Source: Balneolaceae bacterium
Lineage (GTDB): Bacteria; Bacteroidota; Rhodothermia; Balneolales; Balneolaceae
Assembly: GCA_007123985.1 (NCBI GenBank)
Contig: SLGA01000139.1
Coordinates: forward strand, 1 to 24,267
Direction: 5' to 3'
Length of the DNA: 24,267 bases
Both the position numbers and the translations under genes were made by a program. This document shows, in pieces, positions 1 through 6,936 of the stretch. The notes beneath the pieces are model-generated. The model was not told the origin of the DNA, ran no database searches, and was given only the letters and a program-made list of their open reading frames with translations. Each line of letters opens with the position of its first letter. The stretch's first letter is position 1.

Positions 1-430
1 GTATAAATGTACCAATTACCTCAGTCATAAAATTTGCAGGGTAGTTTCGTATTTCAGGTGCTGTGGAAAAAACAGCCAGTTTTGTTCCGCCATCTTCAGT
101 CGCTTTAAAATGTTCTTTGTAGGCGATCCATACCAGTGTTGCACCTATAAACGCACCTAAAATCTGTGCAATGATGTACGGGAAAACCATGCCCCAATCA
201 AATAAACCGGCAACAGCAAGGCCTACAGTTACAGCTGGATTTATGTGGGCACCGCTAAACTGGCCCATTGCAAAAACGGCAATGAAAACCCCCATTGCCC
301 AGCCCCAGGTGATCACTATCCAGCCGCTGCCATTACCTTTTGTTTTATTTAAAATTACATTAGCAACCACACCCGCGCCAAATAGCATAAGAATTGCTGT
401 ACCGATTATTTCTGCAATGATTGGAGACAT
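1..430 (-). CDS. MIP family channel (aquaporin / glycerol facilitator-like), C-terminal part off the window
   Basis: The reverse strand from the ATG at 430-428 encodes 143 residues running off the left edge, so only about the first 60% of a typical 220-280 aa channel is present. It starts MSPIIAEIIGTAILMLFGAG, a first membrane helix with the family's Glu. The first pore half-helix motif GAHINPAVT follows near residues 60-68, with the NPA triplet at 64-66. The next segment (FDWGMVFPYIIAQILGAF) is the usual third helix. The product is an inner-membrane channel for water and/or small polyols. The sequence up to here resembles the GlpF branch, but the second NPA motif and selectivity residues lie outside the window, so water versus glycerol specificity cannot be decided. 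It is the last gene of the leftward group and has its own 119-bp upstream gap. Confidence 0.9.
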   Translation of the reverse strand, partial: MSPIIAEIIGTAILMLFGAGVVANVILNKTKGNGSGWIVITWGWAMGVFIAVFAMGQFSGAHINPAVTVGLAVAGLFDWGMVFPYIIAQILGAFIGATLVWIAYKEHFKATEDGGTKLAVFSTAPEIRNYPANFMTEVIGTFI

Positions 431-527
431 TCTCTTCGCTCAGTTTTAAGTTCTGTACTTTAAGGATTGAAACTAATAAATGATTTTTTATGAAATAAAA
501 AAAATACCTTCTCAAATATTCAATTAA

Positions 528-551
528 GATTGGTATGAAAAAGGACCAATC
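528..551 (-). terminator. Stem-loop at the end of the GIY-YIG nuclease gene
   Basis: Perfect 7-bp inverted repeat: arms 528-534 (GATTGGT) and 545-551 (ACCAATC) around a 10-nt loop. On the minus strand it begins within the stop codon of the GIY-YIG gene. The following bases (TTAATTG) are AT-rich but lack a true T-run, so this is at best a weak terminator or an mRNA 3'-end stabilising hairpin before the MIP channel gene. Confidence 0.35.
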
Positions 552-1482
552 AAAAATGCAGTTTCACAAAAAAATCGTCCACCTCATCCTGATTGATAAT
601 CTTCGAGTCCGTTTCGCAAAACCGATCCCTCATTTGCCGGTGTTTTACAAGTGTTTTTTGATAAAATGACTTCAAAATTTCGATTCTGTCTTGTATAAAT
701 ATCTTAGTAAATGAATGCTTTGATCGATTCGATAACTCATCAAAATGGCACAGTAGCGAATCTGATTGCCCTGAATACCAATCAATAATCAATTCGCTAA
801 GATTGTCTGAAACACTTAAAGTGTCCGATTTATATGGCATAGTAAATAGAGAGGGAGCGAGATTTCTCGTGAGGCATTTTGGCAAAGAATAGACAGAGTT
901 GGCATATGCGAATCGCATCCAGAGCAATTGCAACAATGCCCCAAAGGATTTTCTGACGGTCAGATGTCCTTTAAAGCACCCAAAACAGAATTCATCTGTT
1001 GGCTTTTCCGGGTGTTTCTTGTTAGCACCTGATTGGAAAAATCCATGACTTCTATTTTTTTGGCGAAACCTTCCGTTCTCATTCATTGAGAGACAAAAAA
1101 CCAATTTCGATGGATACACGCGCAGGTGAATAAAGTAATACGTTTCAACCATTTTGTTGGCATGATTGTAAACCGGCCTGTGCTTTCTGATGAGGCGATT
1201 CTCTTCCAGAATTGCTTCTTTTTCAGTTTCAAAACAAGTAATCTCCCATGATGAAATTTCACTCAAAAGCCGCGCTTCTTTTCTGCTGCAGGAACCTGCC
1301 CGAATGCCCCGATAGTAAAAAAGCCGTTTACGAAGATTTTTTGACTTCCCTACATAAATGATATCTCCGTTTTTATCAAAGAATCTATAAACACCCGGAG
1401 AGTTCGGAGTATCACCGAATAGATGTTCACCAAATTTTTCTTTAAGAAATGAATTAGCCAAGAAAAGATTCAATTGAGGCAT
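550..1482 (-). CDS. GIY-YIG nuclease, Cho/UvrC N-terminal-like
   Basis: A 310-aa protein from the ATG at 1482; a GTG four codons upstream at 1494 is an alternative start. Residues 29-106 form a GIY-YIG nuclease domain of the UvrC/Cho type: PGVY at 29-32, YVGKSKNLRKRL at 43-54, the catalytic Glu in EAILEEN (E93) and the terminal Asn in HRPVYN (N106). All signature residues are present, so nuclease activity is likely. The length matches Cho (about 300 aa) rather than UvrC (about 600 aa). The second half holds a remnant of the UvrC middle region (FGCFKGHLTVRKSFGALLQL, residues 168-186), with GCFKG where UvrC has GPFPS. The four-Cys motif that follows in UvrC is reduced to a single Cys (PKCL). 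There is no UvrB-binding UVR motif or RNase H-like C-terminal half. By homology it would make the 3'-side incision in nucleotide excision repair, but this is inferred. A perfect palindrome lies 47 bp upstream. Confidence 0.82.
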   Translation of the reverse strand: MPQLNLFLANSFLKEKFGEHLFGDTPNSPGVYRFFDKNGDIIYVGKSKNLRKRLFYYRGIRAGSCSRKEARLLSEISSWEITCFETEKEAILEENRLIRKHRPVYNHANKMVETYYFIHLRVYPSKLVFCLSMNENGRFRQKNRSHGFFQSGANKKHPEKPTDEFCFGCFKGHLTVRKSFGALLQLLWMRFAYANSVYSLPKCLTRNLAPSLFTMPYKSDTLSVSDNLSELIIDWYSGQSDSLLCHFDELSNRSKHSFTKIFIQDRIEILKSFYQKTLVKHRQMRDRFCETDSKIINQDEVDDFFVKLHF

Positions 1483-1528
1483 GTGAGCATACACTGGGTT
1501 TGTAGTTACTTCATACTACCAACACTGC

Positions 1529-1546
1529 ATGACAGCATACTGTCAT
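1529..1546. promoter_or_regulatory. Palindrome upstream of the GIY-YIG gene (candidate operator)
   Basis: Perfect inverted repeat ATGACAG-CATA-CTGTCAT with 7-bp arms (1529-1535 and 1540-1546). It lies between the stop of the HD gene (1574) and the start of the GIY-YIG nuclease gene (1482). No T-run follows on the minus strand, so an operator is more plausible than a terminator. A second, weaker repeat (GTAGT 1502-1506 / ACTAC 1515-1519) lies closer to the gene. Confidence 0.4.
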
Positions 1547-1573
1547 TACCCCAATTTTATGTAGTTGTTTGCT

Positions 1574-2128
1574 TTATAATTTTTTGAAAACTTCAATCAG
1601 AAAAGTGATGTGCTCTGGCAGTTCAGTATTAATTAAGTCAGCCCCTTTTCGAATATCTTCACGCGGCACATTGGCGGCAAATCGCTTGTCCTTCAGTTTT
1701 TTTCTAACTGATTTTGCCTTCATATCATCAAAACCATTTGGCCGCATTAAGGCTACGGCATTCATAAAGCCGGAAATTTCATCGCATGCAAAGAGATACC
1801 GTTCTATCTCACTTTCGGGCTCTTTACCGGTTCGCTCGGGTGCATGAGCGTTGATGGCAGCAATCACCTCAGCCGGATAACCAAGCGGAGGAAGAATTTC
1901 ATGAACAGCTTTTTTGGGGTGCTCTTCAGGATATTTTTCCCAGTCAAGATCATGCAGCAGACCGGCTGTCCACCAGTTTACAATCTCAATTTCACTTTTC
2001 CCCAGCGAAATCGCATACGCTTCCATTGCATTAGCTACCATTTCGCAATGCTGCCTTAGGCTTGACGATTCAATATGGGCGTGGAGTAACTCTTCTGATG
2101 CTTCCCCGCTTTGTTTATGCTCAATCAT
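1574..2128 (-). CDS. HD-domain metal-dependent phosphohydrolase
   Basis: A 184-aa soluble protein of the HDIG type. Visible metal-ligand candidates are His27 (QHCEM), the His-Asp pair H59-D60 (LLHDLDWE), His95 (INAHAPE) and Asp116 (ACDEISG). The pattern YP-x-x-VI-xx-I-x-x-HA followed by a CDEISGF segment and a 'MRPNG' stretch is typical of small stand-alone HD proteins annotated only as hydrolases. The substrate is unknown; family members act on phosphomonoesters or nucleotides. Its ATG overlaps the stop codon of the TM2 gene by 8 bp (ATGATTGA), so it is the last gene of a translationally coupled DUF2752-TM2-HD operon. No membrane segment or signal peptide is seen. Confidence 0.85.
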   Translation of the reverse strand: MIEHKQSGEASEELLHAHIESSSLRQHCEMVANAMEAYAISLGKSEIEIVNWWTAGLLHDLDWEKYPEEHPKKAVHEILPPLGYPAEVIAAINAHAPERTGKEPESEIERYLFACDEISGFMNAVALMRPNGFDDMKAKSVRKKLKDKRFAANVPREDIRKGADLINTELPEHITFLIEVFKKL

Positions 2129-2471
2129 ACTTAAAATCTTTCAGTAGTTCCTGTGCTACTTTTCTGTTATACTCAAACGCAAAATTTTTGTAGTTAATCA
2201 TATCTACAATCGTTCCGATAAAACACAACCCTGCGGTAAAAATATAGAGAATACCCATTCCAATCTGGCCTATAAAAAATCTGTGTACACCCGCAACACC
2301 AAATAAGCCAATAAGTGCGAGAACAAGAAGCAGCACCGGATCTCTGCGCCTTGATCTGTAGATACTGGCAAACATTTTGGCTTCATCCTCATCCATATCT
2401 TTTATCACCATGCTGATGTATTGCGATTCATCTCCCTCGAGTTCGGGCAGCAATTCAAAAATTCGTTTCAT
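2121..2471 (-). CDS. TM2 domain-containing membrane protein
   Basis: A 116-aa protein with a charged cytoplasmic N-terminus (about residues 1-47) and two membrane helices joined by a short turn: about 48-66 (PVLLLVLALIGLFGVAGVHR) and 72-92. The HRFFIGQIGMGILYIFTAGL stretch carries the Gly/His/Arg/Phe pattern of the TM2 family (G-x-HRFYLG-x-x-x-x-G). A short basic/acidic tail follows. TM2 proteins have no established bacterial biochemical role. The ATG overlaps the stop of the upstream DUF2752 gene by 4 bp (ATGA), and the stop overlaps the HD gene start by 8 bp. TM2 and DUF2752 genes are frequent neighbours, which supports a shared inner-membrane function. Confidence 0.88.
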   Translation of the reverse strand: MKRIFELLPELEGDESQYISMVIKDMDEDEAKMFASIYRSRRRDPVLLLVLALIGLFGVAGVHRFFIGQIGMGILYIFTAGLCFIGTIVDMINYKNFAFEYNRKVAQELLKDFKYD

Positions 2472-2776
2472 TTCATCTCCTTAGTTAGGTTGTTATTTCT
2501 TTTTATTATAGACATGATACGTGCCAGAAGAATCGGTGCTGCTAAAATCCCGGCAGGATGCATCGACACCGATGCGGTTACCTCTCCCCGAAACAGTAGT
2601 GCTACAGACCGCCCCAATCCACACCCCGGACAAAATGTAAAACCAAATTTATCGATAATACAGAAGGATGCCCGTTCAGCGGATGGATCAATTAAAGCCA
2701 TGAGAATCAAAGCAGCAGCTAATACTGCCCACTCAAAATGCAAAAAAAAGTAATATTTATATGAAGGCGATCGCAA
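2468..2776 (-). CDS. DUF2752 family small membrane protein
   Basis: A protein of up to 102 aa recognised by the DUF2752 signature CPGCGLGRSVALLFRGE near residues 49-65, followed by SMHPAG (the N/HPxG element). There are two or three predicted membrane helices: about 14-29, a central one over GRSVALLF, and 72-88. The function of the family is unknown; the CPxCG motif could bind metal or be redox-active, but that is speculation. The longest frame begins with TTG at 2776; no ATG occurs before residue 22. A second TTG (codon 12) would remove only the polar leader, so the exact start is uncertain. It is the first gene of the leftward operon and diverges from the TonB receptor gene across 48 bp. 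Confidence 0.82.
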   Translation of the reverse strand: MRSPSYKYYFFLHFEWAVLAAALILMALIDPSAERASFCIIDKFGFTFCPGCGLGRSVALLFRGEVTASVSMHPAGILAAPILLARIMSIIKRNNNLTKEMK

Positions 2777-2824
2777 TTTGTCGATTTTGTTGTTGTATAA
2801 GCGGTATTAAAAAAAGAATCCTAT

Positions 2825-4864
2825 ATGAAATCAACAATACGTAAGTTTTCTCTTAAAGTTTATTTTCTGTCACTCATTTTTTTCACGTTTGCTGCTGGTC
2901 TCTACTCTCAGGAAAGCGCATCGGATACGCTCACCGTTGTGCTTGATCAGATTCAGGTTGAGGCTGCTCACTCGTCTATCACAATAGGCAGATCTCCCGT
3001 TTCAGTGAGCTATCTGAACCGTTCCGATGCTGACGTAACAGCAAGACCTGCTTCAACAATGAACGAACTTACGTTTACACTGCCTGGTATTTGGGTTAGT
3101 AACAGGGAAAATGCAGCTCTCGGAGAGCGGATGACGATTCGCGGTATGGGTTGGAGAAGCCCATTTGGCCTGCGGGGAGTAATGGTAGTGCAGGACGACA
3201 TCCCCCTTACAGTAGCTGATGGGCAAACTATCATGAATATGGTAGATCCGGCTATGATACAATCAATTGAGTTGCTCAGAGGTCCTTCGGCTACTTACTG
3301 GGGTAACAGCAGCGGCGGTGTGTTATACATGCGTACACGCCCCCCTGCAGATTCGCCACGATTGATGCTCAGAAGTTATGGCGGAGCGTACAACACCATG
3401 AAGTACGAAGCCCGCTGGCATGATACAGTTGGCGGGGTTCGGTGGAACGCTTACGGTTCATATTTCGAATCAGATGGATTCAGAGATCACAGTGCTTCTG
3501 AACTAATCAGAGCGGGCCTGTCAGCAGGGTTTGATCTTTCGTCTAATTCATCGTTGGAAACAAGAGTTGCTTTCTCCGGCATGCCAAAAGCAGAGCATCC
3601 CGGATCTCTATCAGCGGATGATGCGACAAACACTCCCTCTATGGCTTGGCCTGCTTTTGTGAATGCAGGTGCCGGTAAAGATTTTATGCAATGGATGGCA
3701 TCCGCAAGATACCTCTACAATACTGAAGGAGGACTTTTAACTGTTTCAGCGCACGGCATTTTAAGAGACTTTAACAACCCGCTATTGCCCAGCGTTGGGT
3801 ACATCATTGTTGATCGTGTTGCAGGCGGATCAAGAGCTACTTATGACTTTGAAAATCTGCCCTTCAACCTTCAGTTAGGCGGTGAACTGAAATTTCAGCG
3901 GGATGAACGCGAACAACGAAATAATGTAAACGGTAACCCTGGAGATCAGCTCAGTATAGACCAGATCGATAATGTCTTTACCCAGGCTCTTTTTGCACAA
4001 TCATCCTTCGAAATTGACAGACTTACCCTAAACGTTGGGCTTCGAGCAGACAGAATGGTTTTTGGTGTTGATGATTTTATCGAAAATGAAAATTCAAGCC
4101 GATCATTTTTTACCATAAATCCCAGTGTTGGCTTGAATTATAATCTCAACAATGCCCGACTGTTTGCAAGCATAAGCTCCTCGTTTGATGCACCCACAAC
4201 AACTGAATTTAAAAACAGGCCAGGCGGCGGTACAGGTTTTAATCCCGACCTACTCCCTGAGCGTACAATTGGTGTGGAAACAGGAATTCGGGGCACATCA
4301 AATAGCAGCCGACTTGAGTATGACTTTACACTGTTTGGCCTGAACATCACCGATCTAATCGTTCCATTTGAAGAGATAGACGGCGGCCCAACACTTTATC
4401 GAAACGAAGGCAATACCGTTCATTATGGCCTTGAATCCCACCTAAGATTCCATCCATCGCAGCGATATTCTATTGACTTGATGTACACATGGATTGATGC
4501 AGAGTTTGCGGACGGAGAGTTTGAGGGAAATGAAATTCCAGGTGTGGCACCTCACAGAGCCGGAGCAATGATCTCAACTCGAATTGGTGAGCACACTATT
4601 GGCACCGACTTTGAATGGATTGGTGAGTACTACACAGACAGTGCTAACACCACGGTAAACGAATCTTATTTTCTCGTAAACGGACGATGGTCTTTTGCCG
4701 GGCTAAGCTTTGAAAGCTGGAGATTACAGCCATTTATATCGGTTCATAATATTTTTAATCAACGTTATAACACTTCAGTATCCGTAAATGCATTTGGAGG
4801 GCGCTTTTTTGAGCCCGGAAGCGGCAGGTATGTTAGAGCAGGTTTACGATTAGATCTGTTCTGA
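2825..4864 (+). CDS. TonB-dependent outer-membrane receptor
   Basis: A 679-aa protein. Residues 1-29 form a signal peptide (basic start, hydrophobic core LSLIFFTFAAGL, probable cleavage near YSQ-E). A TonB-box-like stretch (DTLTVVLDQIQVEA, residues 34-47) comes next. The plug domain spans roughly 50-175 and includes MTIRGMGWRSPFGLRGV, DDIPLTVADG and the closing IELLRGPSATYWGNSSGGV. The remainder has alternating aromatic strands of a 22-strand beta-barrel and ends RAGLRLDLF, with the terminal Phe needed for BAM recognition. No carboxypeptidase-like N-terminal extension is present, so it is a classical FecA/BtuB-size receptor rather than SusC type. The substrate is not evident; an iron chelate is a common guess. 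It is monocistronic, preceded by an A-rich leader (AAAAAAAG) rather than a strong Shine-Dalgarno. Confidence 0.93.
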   Translation: MKSTIRKFSLKVYFLSLIFFTFAAGLYSQESASDTLTVVLDQIQVEAAHSSITIGRSPVSVSYLNRSDADVTARPASTMNELTFTLPGIWVSNRENAALGERMTIRGMGWRSPFGLRGVMVVQDDIPLTVADGQTIMNMVDPAMIQSIELLRGPSATYWGNSSGGVLYMRTRPPADSPRLMLRSYGGAYNTMKYEARWHDTVGGVRWNAYGSYFESDGFRDHSASELIRAGLSAGFDLSSNSSLETRVAFSGMPKAEHPGSLSADDATNTPSMAWPAFVNAGAGKDFMQWMASARYLYNTEGGLLTVSAHGILRDFNNPLLPSVGYIIVDRVAGGSRATYDFENLPFNLQLGGELKFQRDEREQRNNVNGNPGDQLSIDQIDNVFTQALFAQSSFEIDRLTLNVGLRADRMVFGVDDFIENENSSRSFFTINPSVGLNYNLNNARLFASISSSFDAPTTTEFKNRPGGGTGFNPDLLPERTIGVETGIRGTSNSSRLEYDFTLFGLNITDLIVPFEEIDGGPTLYRNEGNTVHYGLESHLRFHPSQRYSIDLMYTWIDAEFADGEFEGNEIPGVAPHRAGAMISTRIGEHTIGTDFEWIGEYYTDSANTTVNESYFLVNGRWSFAGLSFESWRLQPFISVHNIFNQRYNTSVSVNAFGGRFFEPGSGRYVRAGLRLDLF

Positions 4865-4946
4865 GTAGATTTCATGAAAATGGAGGCTTAGAAAAATATT
4901 TTATCCTATTATTTTTCAATAGTTTTTACACATTTTATAAACTTTA

Positions 4947-4977
4947 TTGCTTAAAACAATCCTCTGAATTATCTTAG
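4947..4977 (+). promoter_or_regulatory. Candidate Bacteroidota-type promoter of the cold-shock gene
   Basis: TTG at 4947-4949 and TATCTTAG at 4970-4977 are separated by 20 bp. This matches the Bacteroidota -33/-7 pattern (TTG, 19-21 bp, TAnnTTTG) with one mismatch in the -7 box. It would leave an untranslated leader of about 70-75 nt before the csp start at 5057, which suits leader-mediated control seen in many cold-shock genes. The surrounding gap (4865-5056) is otherwise AT-rich with no other clear signal. Confidence 0.35.
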
Positions 4978-5056
4978 CCGATGATGGTTATGGTTCTTGT
5001 AGTTTAAAACCATGCTGTTGTTAACTATCAATGGGAACTTAGTTGGGAATTTAATT

Positions 5057-5269
5057 ATGGAAAACCGTGAAGTTGGAACTGTTAAATGGTTTCATAATGG
5101 TAAAGGCTACGGATTTATCACCAGAGAAGGTGGTGAAGATGTATTTGTGCACTATTCAGAAATACAGAGTGACGGCTTTAGAAAGCTGACTGAAGGAGAA
5201 AAAGTGGAATTCACTCTTGCTGACGGAGACAAAGGCCTCCAGGCAAAAGAAGTAATACCATTGCAATAA
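5057..5269 (+). CDS. CspA-family cold-shock protein
   Basis: A 70-aa single cold-shock domain. It starts MENREVGTVKWFHNGKGYGF and carries both nucleic-acid-binding motifs: RNP1 (KGYGFI) and RNP2 (VFVHYS), followed by the usual GEKVEF and GLQAKEV strands. It is a single-stranded RNA/DNA chaperone. An in-frame ATG 15 codons upstream (5012) would add a hydrophobic stretch unlike any cold-shock protein, so the ATG at 5057 is preferred: the homologous region begins there and the product has the normal family length. The long leader and the single-gene layout suggest independent regulation. Confidence 0.93.
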   Translation: MENREVGTVKWFHNGKGYGFITREGGEDVFVHYSEIQSDGFRKLTEGEKVEFTLADGDKGLQAKEVIPLQ

Positions 5270-5325
5270 TTTTTGGGCACCACACTGAACTTAATTCATT
5301 TTATTAGCACATCTATTTCATTGTA

Positions 5326-5652
5326 ATGCAATGGCTTAAGCATGTTACTGTTGATCTGATTGCAACCATTGTTATTGCACTTGTCGTGTTTTTCGAAGAA
5401 ACCCAGGTGCTGGAATATGTCCTCTATACATATACAGTACTAATGGTTTTAGCCAGATCTTTTACACTATTCAGCAGTGATTTCAGGCAAATTACAAGAA
5501 AGAAGGTGTCACAGGCACCAGATTGGATGTATCATCTCTTATATGCACTTAATGTATTGTTTCTTTCCTACGGTGCTTATTTTATTACTGCAGCCGCCTG
5601 GGTTTTCATTTGGGGAGTAGCTGCATATATCTCCCATCGAAAACAATTATAG
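5326..5652 (+). CDS. Small four-helix membrane protein of unknown function
   Basis: I do not recognise this 108-aa protein. It has four predicted membrane helices, at about residues 9-24, 29-47, 67-84 and 85-103. A basic loop (RQITRKK, 54-60) between helices 2 and 3 and a basic C-terminus (SHRKQL) together predict a cytoplasmic central loop by the positive-inside rule. A conserved-looking FFEET element follows helix 1. It stands 56 bp after the cold-shock gene and 96 bp before msrB on the same strand, so it could be co-transcribed with either. Codon use resembles that of its neighbours and the predicted topology is coherent, which favours a real gene. Confidence 0.65.
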   Translation: MQWLKHVTVDLIATIVIALVVFFEETQVLEYVLYTYTVLMVLARSFTLFSSDFRQITRKKVSQAPDWMYHLLYALNVLFLSYGAYFITAAAWVFIWGVAAYISHRKQL

Positions 5653-5748
5653 AAAACAGGGATTATTTTTAATCCATGCAGAAATTTTCTCTTCTGTGAA
5701 ATGAATGCCTTTGCATACCGTTTTGTTCTTCTGATAAAATAAATTTCT

Positions 5749-6303
5749 ATGAGCAAATTACATCTCTTTTCAATAGCATTCATTTTGATTTCAGCATGCC
5801 AGTCTCAGGGACAGAATAGTGTTGTAACGGAAGAAGATCACATTCATTTTTTAAATCAAATCACTTATCAAACTGCCATGGCCGATTCAGCAAATAACGA
5901 AAAAGTAGAACGAACTGAGGAAGAATGGAGGCAGAGGTTGTCTTCCGAGGAATATCGCGTACTTAGAAATAATGGAACTGAAATACCATTTATGAATAAA
6001 TACAACAGCCATTATGAAGATGGTATTTATCTATGTAAGGGGTGTGGCCAACCATTATTTCATTCAGAAACAAAATATAACAGCCGCTCAGGCTGGCCCA
6101 GCTACTGGGCACCCATCAGAGAAGATGCCGTTGACGAGAAAGAGGACAGAAGCTTTTTTATGGTTCGAACCGAAATTGTATGCAGCAGGTGCGATTCTCA
6201 CTTGGGCCATGTATTTGATGATGGCCCGGAACCTACCGGTCTTCGCTACTGCATGAACTCTGCTTCTCTCCATTTTATACCGAAAGATGAACATGAGGAT
6301 TAA
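5749..6303 (+). CDS. msrB: Peptide-methionine (R)-S-oxide reductase, predicted lipoprotein
   Basis: A 184-aa protein. The N-terminus (MSKLHLFSIAFILISACQS) is a lipoprotein signal peptide with lipobox ISAC (Cys17), so the enzyme is predicted to be membrane-anchored outside the cytoplasm. The SelR/MsrB domain covers about 58-178. It has two zinc CxxC pairs (C96/C99 in CKGCG and C145/C148 in CSRCD), the GWPSYW segment (115-120), HLGHVFDDGP (151-160) and the catalytic Cys168 in RYCMNSASLHF. It reduces the R-epimer of methionine sulfoxide in proteins. The resolving Cys that many MsrBs carry in S-G-C-G-W is Ser114 here, so the sulfenic acid must be resolved without it. No msrA lies nearby. Confidence 0.93.
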   Translation: MSKLHLFSIAFILISACQSQGQNSVVTEEDHIHFLNQITYQTAMADSANNEKVERTEEEWRQRLSSEEYRVLRNNGTEIPFMNKYNSHYEDGIYLCKGCGQPLFHSETKYNSRSGWPSYWAPIREDAVDEKEDRSFFMVRTEIVCSRCDSHLGHVFDDGPEPTGLRYCMNSASLHFIPKDEHED

Positions 6304-6398
6304 AACTGATTTGTGATATCTGTGAATAACTACACTTTCATAAGAATTACGTCTGCTGCCTCTTGTTAAATCTCTAATTGATTCATCAAATTACATAA

Positions 6399-6872
6399 AT
6401 GAAGTTCATTGAAATCATAGATCCTATTATCACAAAGTGGATGGCCAGGTATGGAATCTATGCTCTGAGGTTAAGTATCGGGTTAATTTTCATATGGTTT
6501 GGGGCTCTGAAATTTTTCCCCGGCTTCAGCCCGGCCGAGGCACTTGCTCTGTCAACCATCGAAATTCTTACATTTGGTTTCGTTGAACCGGAAATCGCTC
6601 AGTTTCTTCTTGCGCTTTTTGAAGTAACCATAGGGTTTTTGTTATTGATCGGAAGATATGTGAGAATTACAATTCTGCTTCTACTGGTTCAGATGGCAGG
6701 TACTATGAGCCCGATACTGCTATTCCCAGATGTGGTTTTCACTACACCGCCATTTGTTCTAACAATTGAAGGCCAGTATATACTTAAAAATTTTGTTGTA
6801 ATTAGTGCTGCAATGGTGATTGGTGCCACGGCAAGAGGGGGAAATTTACGAGCTGAACCTGATAGCGTTTAG
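6399..6872 (+). CDS. DoxX/DUF417 (YkgB)-like membrane protein
   Basis: A 157-aa protein with four predicted helices at about 19-40, 68-85, 88-110 and 128-145. RLSIGLIFIWFGALKFFPGF (24-43) is the characteristic first helix of DoxX-superfamily proteins, and EGQYILKNFVVISAAMVIGA (124-143) matches the YkgB/DUF417 branch. The family is loosely linked to quinone or thiosulfate redox chemistry and to oxidative stress, but no activity can be assigned here. Its position downstream of the MsrB lipoprotein gene (95 bp gap) might reflect a redox theme; that is inference. A perfect stem-loop follows the stop codon. Confidence 0.72.
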   Translation: MKFIEIIDPIITKWMARYGIYALRLSIGLIFIWFGALKFFPGFSPAEALALSTIEILTFGFVEPEIAQFLLALFEVTIGFLLLIGRYVRITILLLLVQMAGTMSPILLFPDVVFTTPPFVLTIEGQYILKNFVVISAAMVIGATARGGNLRAEPDSV

Positions 6873-6888
6873 ATTTACAATTCACTGT

Positions 6889-6909
6889 TTGTACCTTTAA
6901 ATGGTACAA
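6889..6909 (+). promoter_or_regulatory. Perfect stem-loop between the DoxX-like and PH-domain genes
   Basis: Inverted repeat TTGTACC (6889-6895) - TTTAAAT - GGTACAA (6903-6909), 7-bp arms and 7-nt loop. It starts 17 bp after the DoxX-like stop and ends 27 bp before the PH-domain start. No T-run follows (TTCACTT), so it could be an operator, a weak terminator or an mRNA-processing hairpin. Confidence 0.4.
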
Positions 6910-6936
6910 TTCACTTAAATGTAAATAGTTAACGTA

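Noticed and set aside
171..449. Open frame of 92 codons on the plus strand at the left edge
   Set aside because: It is antisense to the MIP channel gene, whose reverse-strand translation carries a clear NPA motif.
550..1482. GIY-YIG gene as a homing endonuclease or mobile element
   Set aside because: The domain is UvrC/Cho-like, the gene is free-standing between intact genes, and no intron, intein or flanking repeat is seen.
4880..4945. AT-rich hairpin-like stretch after the TonB receptor gene as a terminator
   Set aside because: The possible stem is almost entirely A/T and imperfect; not strong enough to call.
5012..5056. Upstream in-frame start for the cold-shock protein
   Set aside because: It adds 15 mostly hydrophobic residues absent from the family; the ATG at 5057 gives the standard 70-aa protein.
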